A DNA stretch of 64,000 nt from Candidatus Thorarchaeota archaeon (GTDB lineage: Archaea; Asgardarchaeota; Thorarchaeia; Thorarchaeales; Thorarchaeaceae): the NCBI GenBank assembly GCA_029855935.1, contig JAGSHN010000012.1, positions 62,001-126,000 on the forward strand. The letters run 5' to 3'. The notes beneath the pieces are model-generated. The model did no database searches and was not told the origin of the DNA. It saw only the letters and a list, made by a program, of their open reading frames with translations. Below, one piece after another: positions 44,073-53,898 of this stretch (position 1 is the first letter of the stretch; every line of letters begins with the position of its first letter). The translations under genes were made by a program, and so were the position numbers.

Positions 44073-44855
44073 TTGGCCAATGACATTGACAACGACATTG
44101 CGGTTCTGTGTCAGGATGTTCATCGAGACTTTCAGGACGGCTCACGAGTGATTCGTGTCCTGCGGGGGACCGACTTGGAGGTCCGAAAGGGTGAGTTCGT
44201 TGCCATAGTGGGCGCCTCGGGCTCCGGAAAGACTACTCTCCTCAATCTCATTGGCGGACTGGACCGGCCGACAAGCGGGAAGATATTCGTCGATGGCATC
44301 GAGATAACGGCGCTGGACGACGAAGAGATGGCTGAGATGCGGCGCAACAAGATTGGGATCCTGTTTCAGGATCAGTACCTGCTGCCTGTCTTCACAGCGC
44401 TCGAGAACGTCCAGGTGCCGATGCTGTTGAACGAGGTGAGGGCCAAGGAGCGAGAGCGACGTGCTATGGAGCTACTCAAGGCCGTCGGTGTCGACCACCG
44501 TGCGCACCATATGCCTCACGAGCTCTCCGGCGGAATGCGGTCAAGAGTCGCTCTCGCGCGTGCATTGGCAAACGATCCTGCTATTCTTCTCTGCGATGAG
44601 CCGACTGGCGACCTCGACCACAAGACCGGGGGCGAGATAATCCGGCTGATGCGTGACCTAGCCAAGAAACACAACCGCGCAGTCCTTGTCGTCACCCACG
44701 ACCCGGAGGTGGCAAGGATGGCGGACCGCATCCTCCTACTTCGTGATGGCAAGCTTGTGGAGGAGCTAGTGAGCCGTTTCTTCAAGCCCAGTGGCGTCGA
44801 TGTCACCGTAGCTCGCGACCCGGACTCTAGGAGTTCCGCACCAACAGAGGGGTGA
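44073..44855 (+). CDS. ABC ATPase 1 of the four-gene FtsX system
   Basis: 260 aa of LolD/MacB type. Walker A GASGSGKT 47-54, signature LSGGM with R-S-R following, Walker B LLCDEPTGDLD and H-loop VVTHDPE. Starts with TTG 44073 after GGAGAG. The permease 1 start overlaps the following ribosome binding site four bases after its stop, so it is co-translated. It energises permeases 1 and/or 2. Confidence 0.92.
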   Translation: MANDIDNDIAVLCQDVHRDFQDGSRVIRVLRGTDLEVRKGEFVAIVGASGSGKTTLLNLIGGLDRPTSGKIFVDGIEITALDDEEMAEMRRNKIGILFQDQYLLPVFTALENVQVPMLLNEVRAKERERRAMELLKAVGVDHRAHHMPHELSGGMRSRVALARALANDPAILLCDEPTGDLDHKTGGEIIRLMRDLAKKHNRAVLVVTHDPEVARMADRILLLRDGKLVEELVSRFFKPSGVDVTVARDPDSRSSAPTEG

Positions 44856-44859
44856 TGCC

Positions 44860-47742
44860 TTGAGTAGCGGAGGTCGAAGGACCCCACGGGGCAACCGGTT
44901 CTACTCCCTCTCATATGCTCTCGAGTCTATCAGGTCCTACCCATTCAGGGCACTGAGCCTTGCCATCACGCTGAGCCTGGGCCTCTCGCTCATCGGCTCT
45001 GTGCTCATATGGGCTGACACAGGTGTTCAGGTCAGTGTGAACAACTACTTTGACAACACGGCCTTTCAGATGCTTGTCGAGGCTCCGCCGGGGCAGGAGG
45101 CGATACTCTCTCAGGCCGACCAGTATGCAGCGTCGAGCAGTCTGGTCAAAGACACGTTCAAGATAAACTCCACAATCGGGCTGGTCTATGGCAGCCGGCT
45201 GCCCAATGACACAGTCTACGGACTGGATGAGCCCCTGTATTCGTCGGGGATGAAGGACTGCCAGGTCCTCTTTGTTGACAATCAGTTCCTCGAAACGGCG
45301 CGACGCAGCTTTCTTGTTGATGGTGAGTTCTCTCTCCGAGAGGGTGAGGCTCTTGTCTCGGTACAGTTCCTGACGTATGTACACCAAGTATATGGCATAA
45401 CTCTCACGGTCAACTCCACATTCGACCTTGAGCTATTGATGAACGCTCCTGCAGGTCCCTCTGGACCCATTGGGGATATGTCACGGACAAGCCTGCGCGA
45501 TCTGCGGATAGTCGGTGTCTACGAGGTTCTGGGGTACAACTCTCTCATCGAGCAGGCCTTTCCCTCCATTATGCGTTCAAACTATGCCTATGTCCACTAC
45601 GACACTCCTGTGCTAGGCATCCGTGACAGTGTGATGATCCTGTCCGACAGTGTTGACACCTCTGGCATTGAGGAACATGGGTTCTTCAGGCCGCGGCTCT
45701 TCATACGGGCCTCGCCAACAGCGCTCGTCGCCGCGGGGCCCGACAAGATTGCCGAGAATCTTCTCACACTAAAGGCCCGCCTTGAGGAACAGTTTGATGT
45801 CACCGTCTACGGTCTAGGCGAGATTCTCTATCTCCAGCGCGTGGTCGATACCTATCGTGATACGACCCCTCTGATCTCTCTCAACCTACCTCTCTTCATT
45901 CTTGCAATGTTTCTCTCGGTGTTCGCGGCAGACACCTTTATGGCTGCACGCAGGACCGAGGTGAGCGCTCTTCGCTCCAAAGGCGCAAGTTCGGGTCAGA
46001 TCTATGGTATATTCGTTGTAGAGTCCGCCCTGATGGCCATCGTCAGCGTGGTGTTCGGGATTACTCTCAGCGTAGTCTTTGCTGCTCTAATTCCCTCAAG
46101 CGTCGCATTTCTGCAGTTCGACTGGGATGTCTATCAATTCTATCTTCAGAACACAGTACTCACTCCTACGGCTCTGCTGTACTCCACTCTCTTCTGTATA
46201 GTACCACCCCTCCTCTTCATTGTCTATGCTGCGAGAAAGGCCACCCGCGCTGAGATCGGCGTGATGATGGTCGAGGGTACCGAACCTATATCAGAGGGCG
46301 ACGAGGGCAACCGGTTCACACTGGGAATCTCCCTGTTCCTTCTTGCGATGGTGCTCGGTGCCGCATTACTCCTCCCCGCGGACCCGCTCCTCATATCGCT
46401 GGAGCTCGGTCTGGGGACTGCAGCATGGTTCTTTCTGGCATACAACGGCTCACGAGTCACACGTATCGGATTCGCCAACATCACCTCGCGGCTGGCCTTT
46501 GTTCTCGGGGAGAAGAACATAGTGGCCGCCGGGAACCTGAAGATGCGGAGGGGCCGCATCGTTCCACTAATGGTCGTTCTGGTACTCACGCTCTCCTCTA
46601 CAGTCGCCTTCACAGTCCAGGCGACAACATTTCAAACGGACCTGTCAAAGGAGGTCCGCTATGCTGTCGGCGCGGACCTGAGAGTGACCACAACATCAAA
46701 ACCCTTCAATTTCACAAGGACGATCTCCAGCTATCCGGGCGTCGATGATGCAATGGCCGTGCTACAGACGTGGGGTGGGATCAACAATGAGATAATCTCA
46801 ATAGAGGCACTCGACCCGCTGAAGTATTCCGACTTGGGATACTTCGACCAGTCCAGTTTCAACGGTGAGGACCCAGAGGCGATACTGGGACAACTTGCCC
46901 GTGTGGAGAACGGAATTCTGATGAGCAAGTATCATGCCGACCGCTGGAACAAGACGATCGGCGATACAATCACCCTCACCGTCGGCGGCCGTCTTGCAGC
47001 TGTGAGCATCACATTCGTCATCGTGGGTCTTGTCCACACGGCTCCGGGATTCGGGTACGCCTCCATTGCTGATGCCCCGTCGTCCAGGCTCGGTGCTGGC
47101 TTTGGTCTGCAGGCGCCTCACGGTGGCTTTGCAATAGCGAATCTTGAGTTTGTGTCTGCCCAGACGGGTATCAATACCGCCCGTCTGTTCTTCGGCGACC
47201 TCGTGACAGTGAGCGACACAACTCTTCTTCTCAGGTCGCTCAACGACCTCCCGGGCGTGTCAGCGACCACTCCCGAGACCTTCAACCTCTACAGTCATTC
47301 CTTTGGTACAGCCCTCTTCCTGAGCACGGTAGAGGGCCTGTTCTCCATCGGTTTCACCATGTCGTTGTTGCTCAGTATATTCTCGCTGACACTCTTCTTG
47401 GGATCGATAGTACGGGAACGACGTCGTGACTATGCGATACTACGCGCAGTGGGAGCCTCAAGGAAGCAGGTGATACGTGTGGTCCTGGCCGAGTTTGTGG
47501 GCGTGGTTCTCGCCTCCCTGACCCTCAGTCTCATCTTGGGGATGGTCTTCGGCTATGTCCTCAGTATAGTGGTATTCTCCATGAGTCCGTTCTCACGGAT
47601 GCTTGCACCAGTCATTGTTGTTCCTGTCGGCTTCCTGACTGTTGTCGTTTTGTTGGAGCTGGTTGCGATGGTGGGTGGCTCCTATCTCCCGGCGAAGGAG
47701 GCTGCGAAGACGGATCCTGCAATCGTGCTCAGAAACTTGTGA
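44860..47742 (+). CDS. Giant FtsX-type permease 1
   Basis: 960 aa. Opening helix (about 30-52), a large extracellular domain (55-335), three helices with FtsX signature (about 340-475), a further pair of helices (about 490-530), a second ectodomain, and three C-terminal helices (about 825-955). Full symmetry of two FtsX modules gives ten helices, like long MacB/YknZ-like permeases. TTG start with GGGGTGA before it. Pairs in sequence and length with permease 2, with which it shares RTEVSALRSKGAS-like coupling helices. Confidence 0.9.
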   Translation: MSSGGRRTPRGNRFYSLSYALESIRSYPFRALSLAITLSLGLSLIGSVLIWADTGVQVSVNNYFDNTAFQMLVEAPPGQEAILSQADQYAASSSLVKDTFKINSTIGLVYGSRLPNDTVYGLDEPLYSSGMKDCQVLFVDNQFLETARRSFLVDGEFSLREGEALVSVQFLTYVHQVYGITLTVNSTFDLELLMNAPAGPSGPIGDMSRTSLRDLRIVGVYEVLGYNSLIEQAFPSIMRSNYAYVHYDTPVLGIRDSVMILSDSVDTSGIEEHGFFRPRLFIRASPTALVAAGPDKIAENLLTLKARLEEQFDVTVYGLGEILYLQRVVDTYRDTTPLISLNLPLFILAMFLSVFAADTFMAARRTEVSALRSKGASSGQIYGIFVVESALMAIVSVVFGITLSVVFAALIPSSVAFLQFDWDVYQFYLQNTVLTPTALLYSTLFCIVPPLLFIVYAARKATRAEIGVMMVEGTEPISEGDEGNRFTLGISLFLLAMVLGAALLLPADPLLISLELGLGTAAWFFLAYNGSRVTRIGFANITSRLAFVLGEKNIVAAGNLKMRRGRIVPLMVVLVLTLSSTVAFTVQATTFQTDLSKEVRYAVGADLRVTTTSKPFNFTRTISSYPGVDDAMAVLQTWGGINNEIISIEALDPLKYSDLGYFDQSSFNGEDPEAILGQLARVENGILMSKYHADRWNKTIGDTITLTVGGRLAAVSITFVIVGLVHTAPGFGYASIADAPSSRLGAGFGLQAPHGGFAIANLEFVSAQTGINTARLFFGDLVTVSDTTLLLRSLNDLPGVSATTPETFNLYSHSFGTALFLSTVEGLFSIGFTMSLLLSIFSLTLFLGSIVRERRRDYAILRAVGASRKQVIRVVLAEFVGVVLASLTLSLILGMVFGYVLSIVVFSMSPFSRMLAPVIVVPVGFLTVVVLLELVAMVGGSYLPAKEAAKTDPAIVLRNL

Positions 47743-47752
47743 GGTTGGACAG

Positions 47753-50659
47753 ATGACGACCAAGACACAACGACCCATCTATAGAGGCAACCCCTTCTGG
47801 GCTATCTCCTATGCGTTCACCTCGCTACGGAACTATCCCCTACGCAACATGGGCATTGCACTTGTTCTTGCCATAGGTGTGGCGCTTCCGACCACCGTCT
47901 TTGTGTGGTCGTCGACGGGGACAAACATGGTCACCCATCAATACTTTGAGACGCACTCTTTCCAGATGGCAATGCTACCTGACGCCGGAGAGAACTTTGA
48001 GTCCTCTCGTATGGGTGATGCGATGACTGAAGTCACGGCAAGTCCCTACATTGAGGCCGCCCACCTTGTCCCATCAACCATCGGCATCCTCGCGGGCGGT
48101 GTGTTCCCTGAGTGGTCGCAGTACGATATGACTGGGCAGGTGTATCGCGACGGAATGAAGGACATGCGGGTGATGCTCGTCACGAACGACTTCCTCTCAA
48201 ACGCCTCAGTGGACTTTGAATACAATGGCACCTTCCATCTTGACCCCGGACAGGTCCTTGTATCAGAGAACTTCATCACCTACACCGAGCAGGTCTACAA
48301 TGTGACTCTGACAATTGGGAGCACTATTAGTTTCGACCTGTTGCAGCTAGGTTCTCACGCAACAGCTGGTGATCCCAATAGTCTTGGTGCAGTGCGCTTC
48401 TCCAATCTCGTCATTGCTGGCATATATCGCAGTCCGACGAAGCGTCTGTTGGTGACTCAGGTATTCCCCTCGATGTCGCGGAAAAACTGGGATCCGATGA
48501 GCCTCTACACGGAGCCTGTGCTTGGTCTGGCAGACTCGGTGATGATGCTACAGAGTGATGCAGGTGAGGCCGTCATAGCGAACGTCCGCAACAGGGGCTT
48601 CTTCGCTCCTGTCGTCTTCCTGAGGGGATCTGTCGAGGGTCTGATTGAGGGTGGTGTGGGAGCAATCGGGGCACATCTCGTGTCCGTGCGAGAGCAGCTC
48701 TCAGAGGCCTACCCCAAGATAACAATCAAGGGTCTATCAGAGATCTGGAGCCTTGATGCGACGATTCGCACCTACCTCGAGAGCCAGATACTGACGATAA
48801 TTGTCTTCCCCGTCCTCATCATGAGCCTAATGCTCACTGTCTTCACCTCTGAGACGTCCATCGCCCGACGGAAGGGTGAGATAAGCGCTCTTCGTGCGAA
48901 GGGGGCATCCTTCAATCAGGTCTTCTCAACCTTCATGTGGGAGTCTCTCGTCCTCTCAGTCCTTGGATTCGTCATTGGAGTGTTCCTCGCGCTACTGATG
49001 GCTCCGCTGGTGGGATCTGCCAGTGGTCTTTTCCAGTTTGACCGGACTATGATGACCGAGTTCGTCAAGTATCTCACGATTCCCCCACTTGCGCTCGTAA
49101 TTGCTGGTGCACTGGCAATGTACCTCCCCGCGTCATATCTTCTGCACGTGGCACGCAGGATTGATGTTTCAGAGGTAGGCCAACCAACGGCCAATGTGCC
49201 TGATGAGGAGACCGAGGAAACAAGTGTCCTCCGATACGCGGTGGGGCTGTCGCTCGTTCTTGGCTTTCTCCTCGCTCTTCCAGAGATCATGGCGCCTCGC
49301 GGTGCGGCAGCCATCGGTGAAATCGTCCTCACGACGCTTCTACTCTTTGTGGCCTCCTACTTCGGCTCGAAGACGATGCGATACGTAACATCACGGTTGT
49401 CCGGTGGCACCAATTTCCTGCTTGGTGAAAAGGCTCTCTATCTCAGCCGGAGCCTGCGAAAGCGGAAGGCACAGTTCATACCGTTGCTGGTCATTCTAAC
49501 ACTCACCCTGACCACTACGTCGATGATGATCATCCAGTCATCGAGTTTCCGGGCCACCCTAGACCACGAGATTGGCTATGCCATTGGTGCTGACCTACGA
49601 GTGGAGGGTGATGTTCTCCCTGTCGAGTTCAACAAGTCCATCCTGCAACAGCCCGGCGTGTACAGGGTGACACCAGTGTTGCAGTCCATTGGGTCGGTGG
49701 GCTCGAACACATTCTTCCTAGAAGGAATCGATCCGCTCAACTACTCCAAGATAGGCTACTTCACTCAGGACAGCTTTGTCAGCGGTACTGCCCAACAGGT
49801 TTTGTCCGCCCTAGCTGAGACGTATGCGGGCATCATCATCAGCGACTTCTACTCTCAGCTATGGAACCGGAGCATTGGGGACTCTGTCACAATGACGTTC
49901 TCGATGGTCAATGGTACGAGGACAATGGACTTCGAGATCGTCGGAATAATGCGCAGTGCTCCCGGTTTCGGGATGGCATCGGTCACAGATCTGCCCGGCC
50001 GCTCCTTCGGCTCGCAGTTGGGCTTTCAGGTCGTCGGGGAGGGATTCGCTCTGGTCAACCTTGATTTCCTCTATCGTGAGGCGTACATCCACACGGCAGA
50101 CTTGTTTCTAGCAGATGCCGTTGACTTTGCGAACATCACAGCGGCGATAGAGTCGATTCAGGCATTGGGTCAACTGGATGTCTACTCCCCACTCACGTTC
50201 GACATTGCCGCACAGTCGTACTCGATAGACCTCTTCCTGTCCGGCATAAACGGACTGACTATCATCGCCTTCGTGCTGTGTGCGTTGATGGGTCTCTCAG
50301 CAATCGCACTGTTTCTCGGCTCAGCAGTTCTGGAACGGAAGTCGGAGTATGCCATCTTTCGTGCACTCGGCGGGACACGTCGCCAGGTGGTGTCCATAGT
50401 GTTCGGTGAGTTTGCAGGGACAGTGGTGGCAGCGATAGGCATCAGCATCCTGCTGGGTCTTGTGTTCGGCTACTCGATGAGCCTGCTCACGTTCGGGATC
50501 TCCCCCTTCTCGCCCATACTTCCGGAGGTGCTGTCCTTCCCGTTGCAGATAATGGGATTGACCATACTGGCCGAGAGTGCCGTAATGATTCTCAGCTGTT
50601 ACATTCCCGCACGTCGAGCAGGGGCAGTGGACCCCGCCGTCGTATTGCGGAACCTGTGA
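47753..50659 (+). CDS. Giant FtsX-type permease 2
   Basis: 968 aa, paralog of permease 1 with the same order of helices and ectodomains. The coupling segments match (RKGEISALRAKGASFNQVF versus RTEVSALRSKGASSGQIY) and both end in DPA-x-VLRNL. GAGGT seven bases before ATG 47753 overlaps the stop of permease 1; the longer reading from 47642 lies in another gene's coding frame and is rejected. Permeases 1 and 2 probably form a heterodimer. Confidence 0.9.
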   Translation: MTTKTQRPIYRGNPFWAISYAFTSLRNYPLRNMGIALVLAIGVALPTTVFVWSSTGTNMVTHQYFETHSFQMAMLPDAGENFESSRMGDAMTEVTASPYIEAAHLVPSTIGILAGGVFPEWSQYDMTGQVYRDGMKDMRVMLVTNDFLSNASVDFEYNGTFHLDPGQVLVSENFITYTEQVYNVTLTIGSTISFDLLQLGSHATAGDPNSLGAVRFSNLVIAGIYRSPTKRLLVTQVFPSMSRKNWDPMSLYTEPVLGLADSVMMLQSDAGEAVIANVRNRGFFAPVVFLRGSVEGLIEGGVGAIGAHLVSVREQLSEAYPKITIKGLSEIWSLDATIRTYLESQILTIIVFPVLIMSLMLTVFTSETSIARRKGEISALRAKGASFNQVFSTFMWESLVLSVLGFVIGVFLALLMAPLVGSASGLFQFDRTMMTEFVKYLTIPPLALVIAGALAMYLPASYLLHVARRIDVSEVGQPTANVPDEETEETSVLRYAVGLSLVLGFLLALPEIMAPRGAAAIGEIVLTTLLLFVASYFGSKTMRYVTSRLSGGTNFLLGEKALYLSRSLRKRKAQFIPLLVILTLTLTTTSMMIIQSSSFRATLDHEIGYAIGADLRVEGDVLPVEFNKSILQQPGVYRVTPVLQSIGSVGSNTFFLEGIDPLNYSKIGYFTQDSFVSGTAQQVLSALAETYAGIIISDFYSQLWNRSIGDSVTMTFSMVNGTRTMDFEIVGIMRSAPGFGMASVTDLPGRSFGSQLGFQVVGEGFALVNLDFLYREAYIHTADLFLADAVDFANITAAIESIQALGQLDVYSPLTFDIAAQSYSIDLFLSGINGLTIIAFVLCALMGLSAIALFLGSAVLERKSEYAIFRALGGTRRQVVSIVFGEFAGTVVAAIGISILLGLVFGYSMSLLTFGISPFSPILPEVLSFPLQIMGLTILAESAVMILSCYIPARRAGAVDPAVVLRNL

Positions 50660-50719
50660 GGAGGACATAGACGTGAGACTGCGCAGCTCAATAACCTTAA
50701 CTGTTCATTTCTGGCGGAG

Positions 50720-51751
50720 ATGTGTGATGGCCCTATGACCGTGACAGAACAGATAGACTACTATCACGACTTCCCCGACGATGTCGTCGTCAGTGTCGAC
50801 AACGTCTACAAGATCTACAAGACCGCAGAGCTGGAGGTCGTCGCCCTCAGTGGAGTCTCGCTACAGATTCTTGAGGGTAAGATAATGTGCGTTGTCGGTC
50901 CGTCGGGTTCTGGCAAGACAACTCTGACAAATATCATAGGTGGCATCACCAAGGCCACCGTGGGAAAGGTCTACTGGGCCAATCTCAGGACCGATATCAC
51001 CAAACTGCCCGAGCGCGTATTGACAGAGGCGCGGAGAAACTTCATTGGGTTTGTCTTTCAGGTCAACAATCTGCTGCCGCATCTCAATGCCTGGCAGAAT
51101 GTGGAGCTGGCCGCAAGGATTGCTGGTGTTCCACGTCACGTCCGCAAGGAGCGCGTTGACAGGCTCATCAAGCTGGTAGGCCTGGAGGAGCGAAAACGTA
51201 ACAAGGCAACAACACTCAGCGGCGGGGAGCGCTCTCGTGTGGCAATTGCCAGTGCACTTGTGAACCTGATTGACACCGAGGGCAAGGGACTCGTTCTCTG
51301 TGACGAGCCAACTGGCGACCTCGACCCCGAGACAGCAGAACGTATTCTTGAGCTGTTTCAGGAGCTAAACGAGACGCTGGGGACCTCCTTCTTCATCGTG
51401 ACTCACAGCCAGCAGGTTGCATCGAAGGCCGACATCACTGTGGAGATTCGAGATGGTATCATCTCAGGATTCCATCAGGCTGGCATCGACCTGGACACGC
51501 TCGACCACACTCGCATTGTGAAGCTGGACAACAACTATCGTCTGCCGATGCCGCTAGACCTGCTTGAGAAGGCGGGCAACCCGACAGAGTTCAGGATCAG
51601 CTACGAGGATGGGAGATTCATTCTTGAGCCTCAGCGTGGTGAGATGGTCGACCAGCTCCGAGAGCGTCAGACCCGGAGATGCAGAGTCTGCGGGCACGAG
51701 ATACCCCCGGGAAGCTACATCTGCAGCAACTGCGGCTCGACCATCCGGTGA
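50720..51751 (+). CDS. ABC ATPase 2 fused to AbrB-like domain and zinc ribbon
   Basis: 343 aa. ATPase part: Walker A GPSGSGKT 60-67, signature LSGGE 166-170, Walker B LVLCDE 191-196, His229. Beyond the ATPase, residues 263-304 (HTRIVKLDNNYRLPMPLDLL and GRFILEP) have the look of an AbrB/SpoVT swapped-hairpin domain. A zinc ribbon follows (Cys321, Cys324, Cys335, Cys338). ABC transporter ATPases rarely carry either part. The tail may bind DNA or dock a partner, linking transport to gene control. ATG 50735 is an alternative start. Confidence 0.88.
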   Translation: MCDGPMTVTEQIDYYHDFPDDVVVSVDNVYKIYKTAELEVVALSGVSLQILEGKIMCVVGPSGSGKTTLTNIIGGITKATVGKVYWANLRTDITKLPERVLTEARRNFIGFVFQVNNLLPHLNAWQNVELAARIAGVPRHVRKERVDRLIKLVGLEERKRNKATTLSGGERSRVAIASALVNLIDTEGKGLVLCDEPTGDLDPETAERILELFQELNETLGTSFFIVTHSQQVASKADITVEIRDGIISGFHQAGIDLDTLDHTRIVKLDNNYRLPMPLDLLEKAGNPTEFRISYEDGRFILEPQRGEMVDQLRERQTRRCRVCGHEIPPGSYICSNCGSTIR

Positions 51752-51761
51752 TGCAGGCCTA

Positions 51762-52184
51762 TCAGGGCGGTCTGGCATCCGCGTGACGATAGATTGAGAT
51801 CAGTTCCTCGATGCACCTAAGGTTCGCCATCAGTGCGCGTATTCTCAGCCTAAGACGCCGGTTGATACGAATGTGTTTCCGCTCGAGATGTCGCTCCACT
51901 GTCTGATCGAGGTCGATTCCCTCTTGGTCAAAGTCTGTCAGGATGAGGACAGAACCACGCTCTCCCAGTGTCTCGGCCACTCTGTCGATGGTTTCCTCGA
52001 TGCTGCGTCCCGTGTGAAGGCGCACGATGCGCGATGTCACTCCCAGTGCCCGGAGGACTGACTCGTCCCTCTTGCCCTCTACCAGCACGAGCATCTCAGG
52101 GTACTGCGTGCCAAGGCTGGACAAGAGTTCTATCAGTTTTTGCTCGTTCCTCTTGAGCCTACGAGGTCTAACCGCTGGTGCCAT
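51762..52184 (-). CDS. Small Toprim-domain protein
   Basis: 140 aa. The Toprim signature is seen as Glu36 in VLVEGKRDESVLRALG and Asp84-x-Asp86 in LILTDFDQEG, the metal-binding residues of primases, topoisomerases and RNase M5-like nucleases. Nothing else is fused, as in the archaeal short Toprim proteins of unknown role. The N- and C-termini are basic. Convergent with the ABC operon; transcribed just after the alcohol dehydrogenase direction-wise upstream gene. Confidence 0.85.
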   Translation of the reverse strand: MAPAVRPRRLKRNEQKLIELLSSLGTQYPEMLVLVEGKRDESVLRALGVTSRIVRLHTGRSIEETIDRVAETLGERGSVLILTDFDQEGIDLDQTVERHLERKHIRINRRLRLRIRALMANLRCIEELISIYRHADARPP

Positions 52185-52202
52185 TGGCTACCTCCTTCTC
52201 TC

Positions 52203-53258
52203 TCAGGGCCTGATCGCGACCTTCATACTCTCCCCCTTGCTCATCATCTCAAGCGCGTCTCGAATCTGGGAGAGTGGCATCTCGTGAGAGATCAACACTG
52301 ATGGGTCAATGTCCCCGGCAATTATCAGTCTCAGGGCCTGCTCGACGTGTCTGGGCGTCAGATGAAATACCCCTTTCAGTGTCAGCTGACCGTAGTGGAA
52401 TCTGACAGTATCGACGGTGAACTTTGTGCCGGTCGCTGCACCACCAAAGAGCACAGTGGTCCCTGCATCCCTTGTCATGTCGACTGCCTGCTCCCACGTC
52501 TGGGGCAGGCCGACAGCCTCGATGACGACATCCGCTCCATATCCTGCCGTTGCATCGCGCACCACTTGGACCGCATTCTCATCGGCTGGGTCAATCACGA
52601 TGTCTGCACCCGCTCGCTTTGCCATCCTTCTTCTCAAATCGGCTAGGTCGGAGACCATCACCGTGGAGGCACCAGCCTTCTTGGCGAGCATTATCAGCAT
52701 CTGTCCTATGGGACCCGCTCCTATTATTGCGACCGTGTCGCCCAGCCTGATTCCCGCCTCCTCAATACCGTGAACGACACATGCGAGGGGCTCTGTCAGT
52801 GCTGCGTGTTCGAAGGGCAGGTCGTCCGGGATCTGATGTGTATTCCACTCGACAACCGGAGCCGGCACCCTGATGTACTCTGCAAAGGCGCCGTTGACGA
52901 GATTCTCCTTCAGTCTGAGGCAGAGGTTGGGTCGTCCTCGCTTGCAGAAGAAACAGTGGCCGCATGGGGCCGAGTTGGTCGCGACAACACGCATCCCCGG
53001 TTGAAACTGCGTGACATCCTCACCGACCTCATCCACAATCCCTGCATACTCGTGTCCGAAGAGTGCTGGAACGTTCTTGATGAGCAGAGGATGGCCTCTC
53101 TTGTATGTCTTGACATCGGTGCCACAGGTCAGCGCCGCCTTTACTCTGACGAGTATCTCTCCAGCACCTATCTCGGGGATGTCGGTTTCCTCGTACCTGA
53201 CATCGCCAACGCCATAGTACATCGCAGCCATCATTCTTCCATGGGGCATTGCAGTCAT
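52203..53258 (-). CDS. Zinc-dependent alcohol/polyol dehydrogenase (MDR family)
   Basis: 351 aa. Catalytic zinc site: Cys in ALTCGTDVK and GHEYAG; structural zinc: C-x2-C-x2-C-x7-C (CGHCFFCKRGRPNLC). NAD(P)-binding IIGAGPIGQM in the Rossmann domain, with Asp at the second strand end (VSDLAD), which favours NAD. Resembles sorbitol, threonine or galactitol-1-phosphate dehydrogenases; the exact substrate is not readable. A TATA-like CATTTATG (about 53280-53288, minus strand) places the transcript start at the first ATG, so it is leaderless. Confidence 0.9.
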   Translation of the reverse strand: MTAMPHGRMMAAMYYGVGDVRYEETDIPEIGAGEILVRVKAALTCGTDVKTYKRGHPLLIKNVPALFGHEYAGIVDEVGEDVTQFQPGMRVVATNSAPCGHCFFCKRGRPNLCLRLKENLVNGAFAEYIRVPAPVVEWNTHQIPDDLPFEHAALTEPLACVVHGIEEAGIRLGDTVAIIGAGPIGQMLIMLAKKAGASTVMVSDLADLRRRMAKRAGADIVIDPADENAVQVVRDATAGYGADVVIEAVGLPQTWEQAVDMTRDAGTTVLFGGAATGTKFTVDTVRFHYGQLTLKGVFHLTPRHVEQALRLIIAGDIDPSVLISHEMPLSQIRDALEMMSKGESMKVAIRP

Positions 53259-53383
53259 CGGTGGGCCCCCTGCCAGCGCATAAATGGTTTCCTGAACGGC
53301 TCACGCTGCTCCTGCTCATCATCGACGGACATACCACAACGTCTTAATCGTGACTGGTGTGTCGTCTGGGCGGCGATGGCGAG

Positions 53384-53872
53384 ATGCGAATCAGATCAAG
53401 GTATCCTGAACACCTCGAGTACACGTCCACCACCGACTGGGACGGTGCGACAGGCGCACATGCCAAGACTGGAGAGGGTCGCGAGTTGGTCCTCGACACT
53501 CCTCCGACATACGGGGGTCGGGGGCAGGGACTGTGTCCGGATGAGCTCTTCATCACCTCTGTGATTGGATGTCTGAACAACACCTTTCTCGACTTTCAGA
53601 GGCGCTTTCGGCTCGAACTCATCTCGCTGCATCTTGAGGGACGAGCAACGGTCGAGTTTGATAGTGAGGGCTACAAGATCGTCGGGATAAGGGTGACGGG
53701 CGAGGTGGTCGTTGGTCCCGATGAATATGACGTGGGGGAGCGCTGTATTGAGTTGATGAAGAGATACTGCCACGTATACAGGTCGGTATCGAAGTGCATA
53801 CCGTTCGAGTTTGACATCTCACTTCGTGAGGCAACGGAGGAGGAAGTACAACCGGCACAGGCCTTGGACTGA
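53384..53872 (+). CDS. OsmC-family peroxide reductase-like protein
   Basis: 162 aa. The two OsmC cysteines are present: the one in IGCLNNTFLDF at the start of the long central helix and the one in VSKCIPFEF. OsmC/Ohr proteins reduce organic hydroperoxides or modify thiols. ATG 53384 is chosen since the TATA-like CTTAATC (about 53343) starts the transcript after GTG 53357. Confidence 0.85.
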   Translation: MRIRSRYPEHLEYTSTTDWDGATGAHAKTGEGRELVLDTPPTYGGRGQGLCPDELFITSVIGCLNNTFLDFQRRFRLELISLHLEGRATVEFDSEGYKIVGIRVTGEVVVGPDEYDVGERCIELMKRYCHVYRSVSKCIPFEFDISLREATEEEVQPAQALD

Positions 53873-53898
53873 GTCACTGCCCCGTTGCTGTCTGTTGT

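Noticed and set aside
47642-47752. Earlier start for giant permease 2
   Set aside because: This part lies in the coding end of permease 1 in a different frame; ATG 47753 has its own Shine-Dalgarno.
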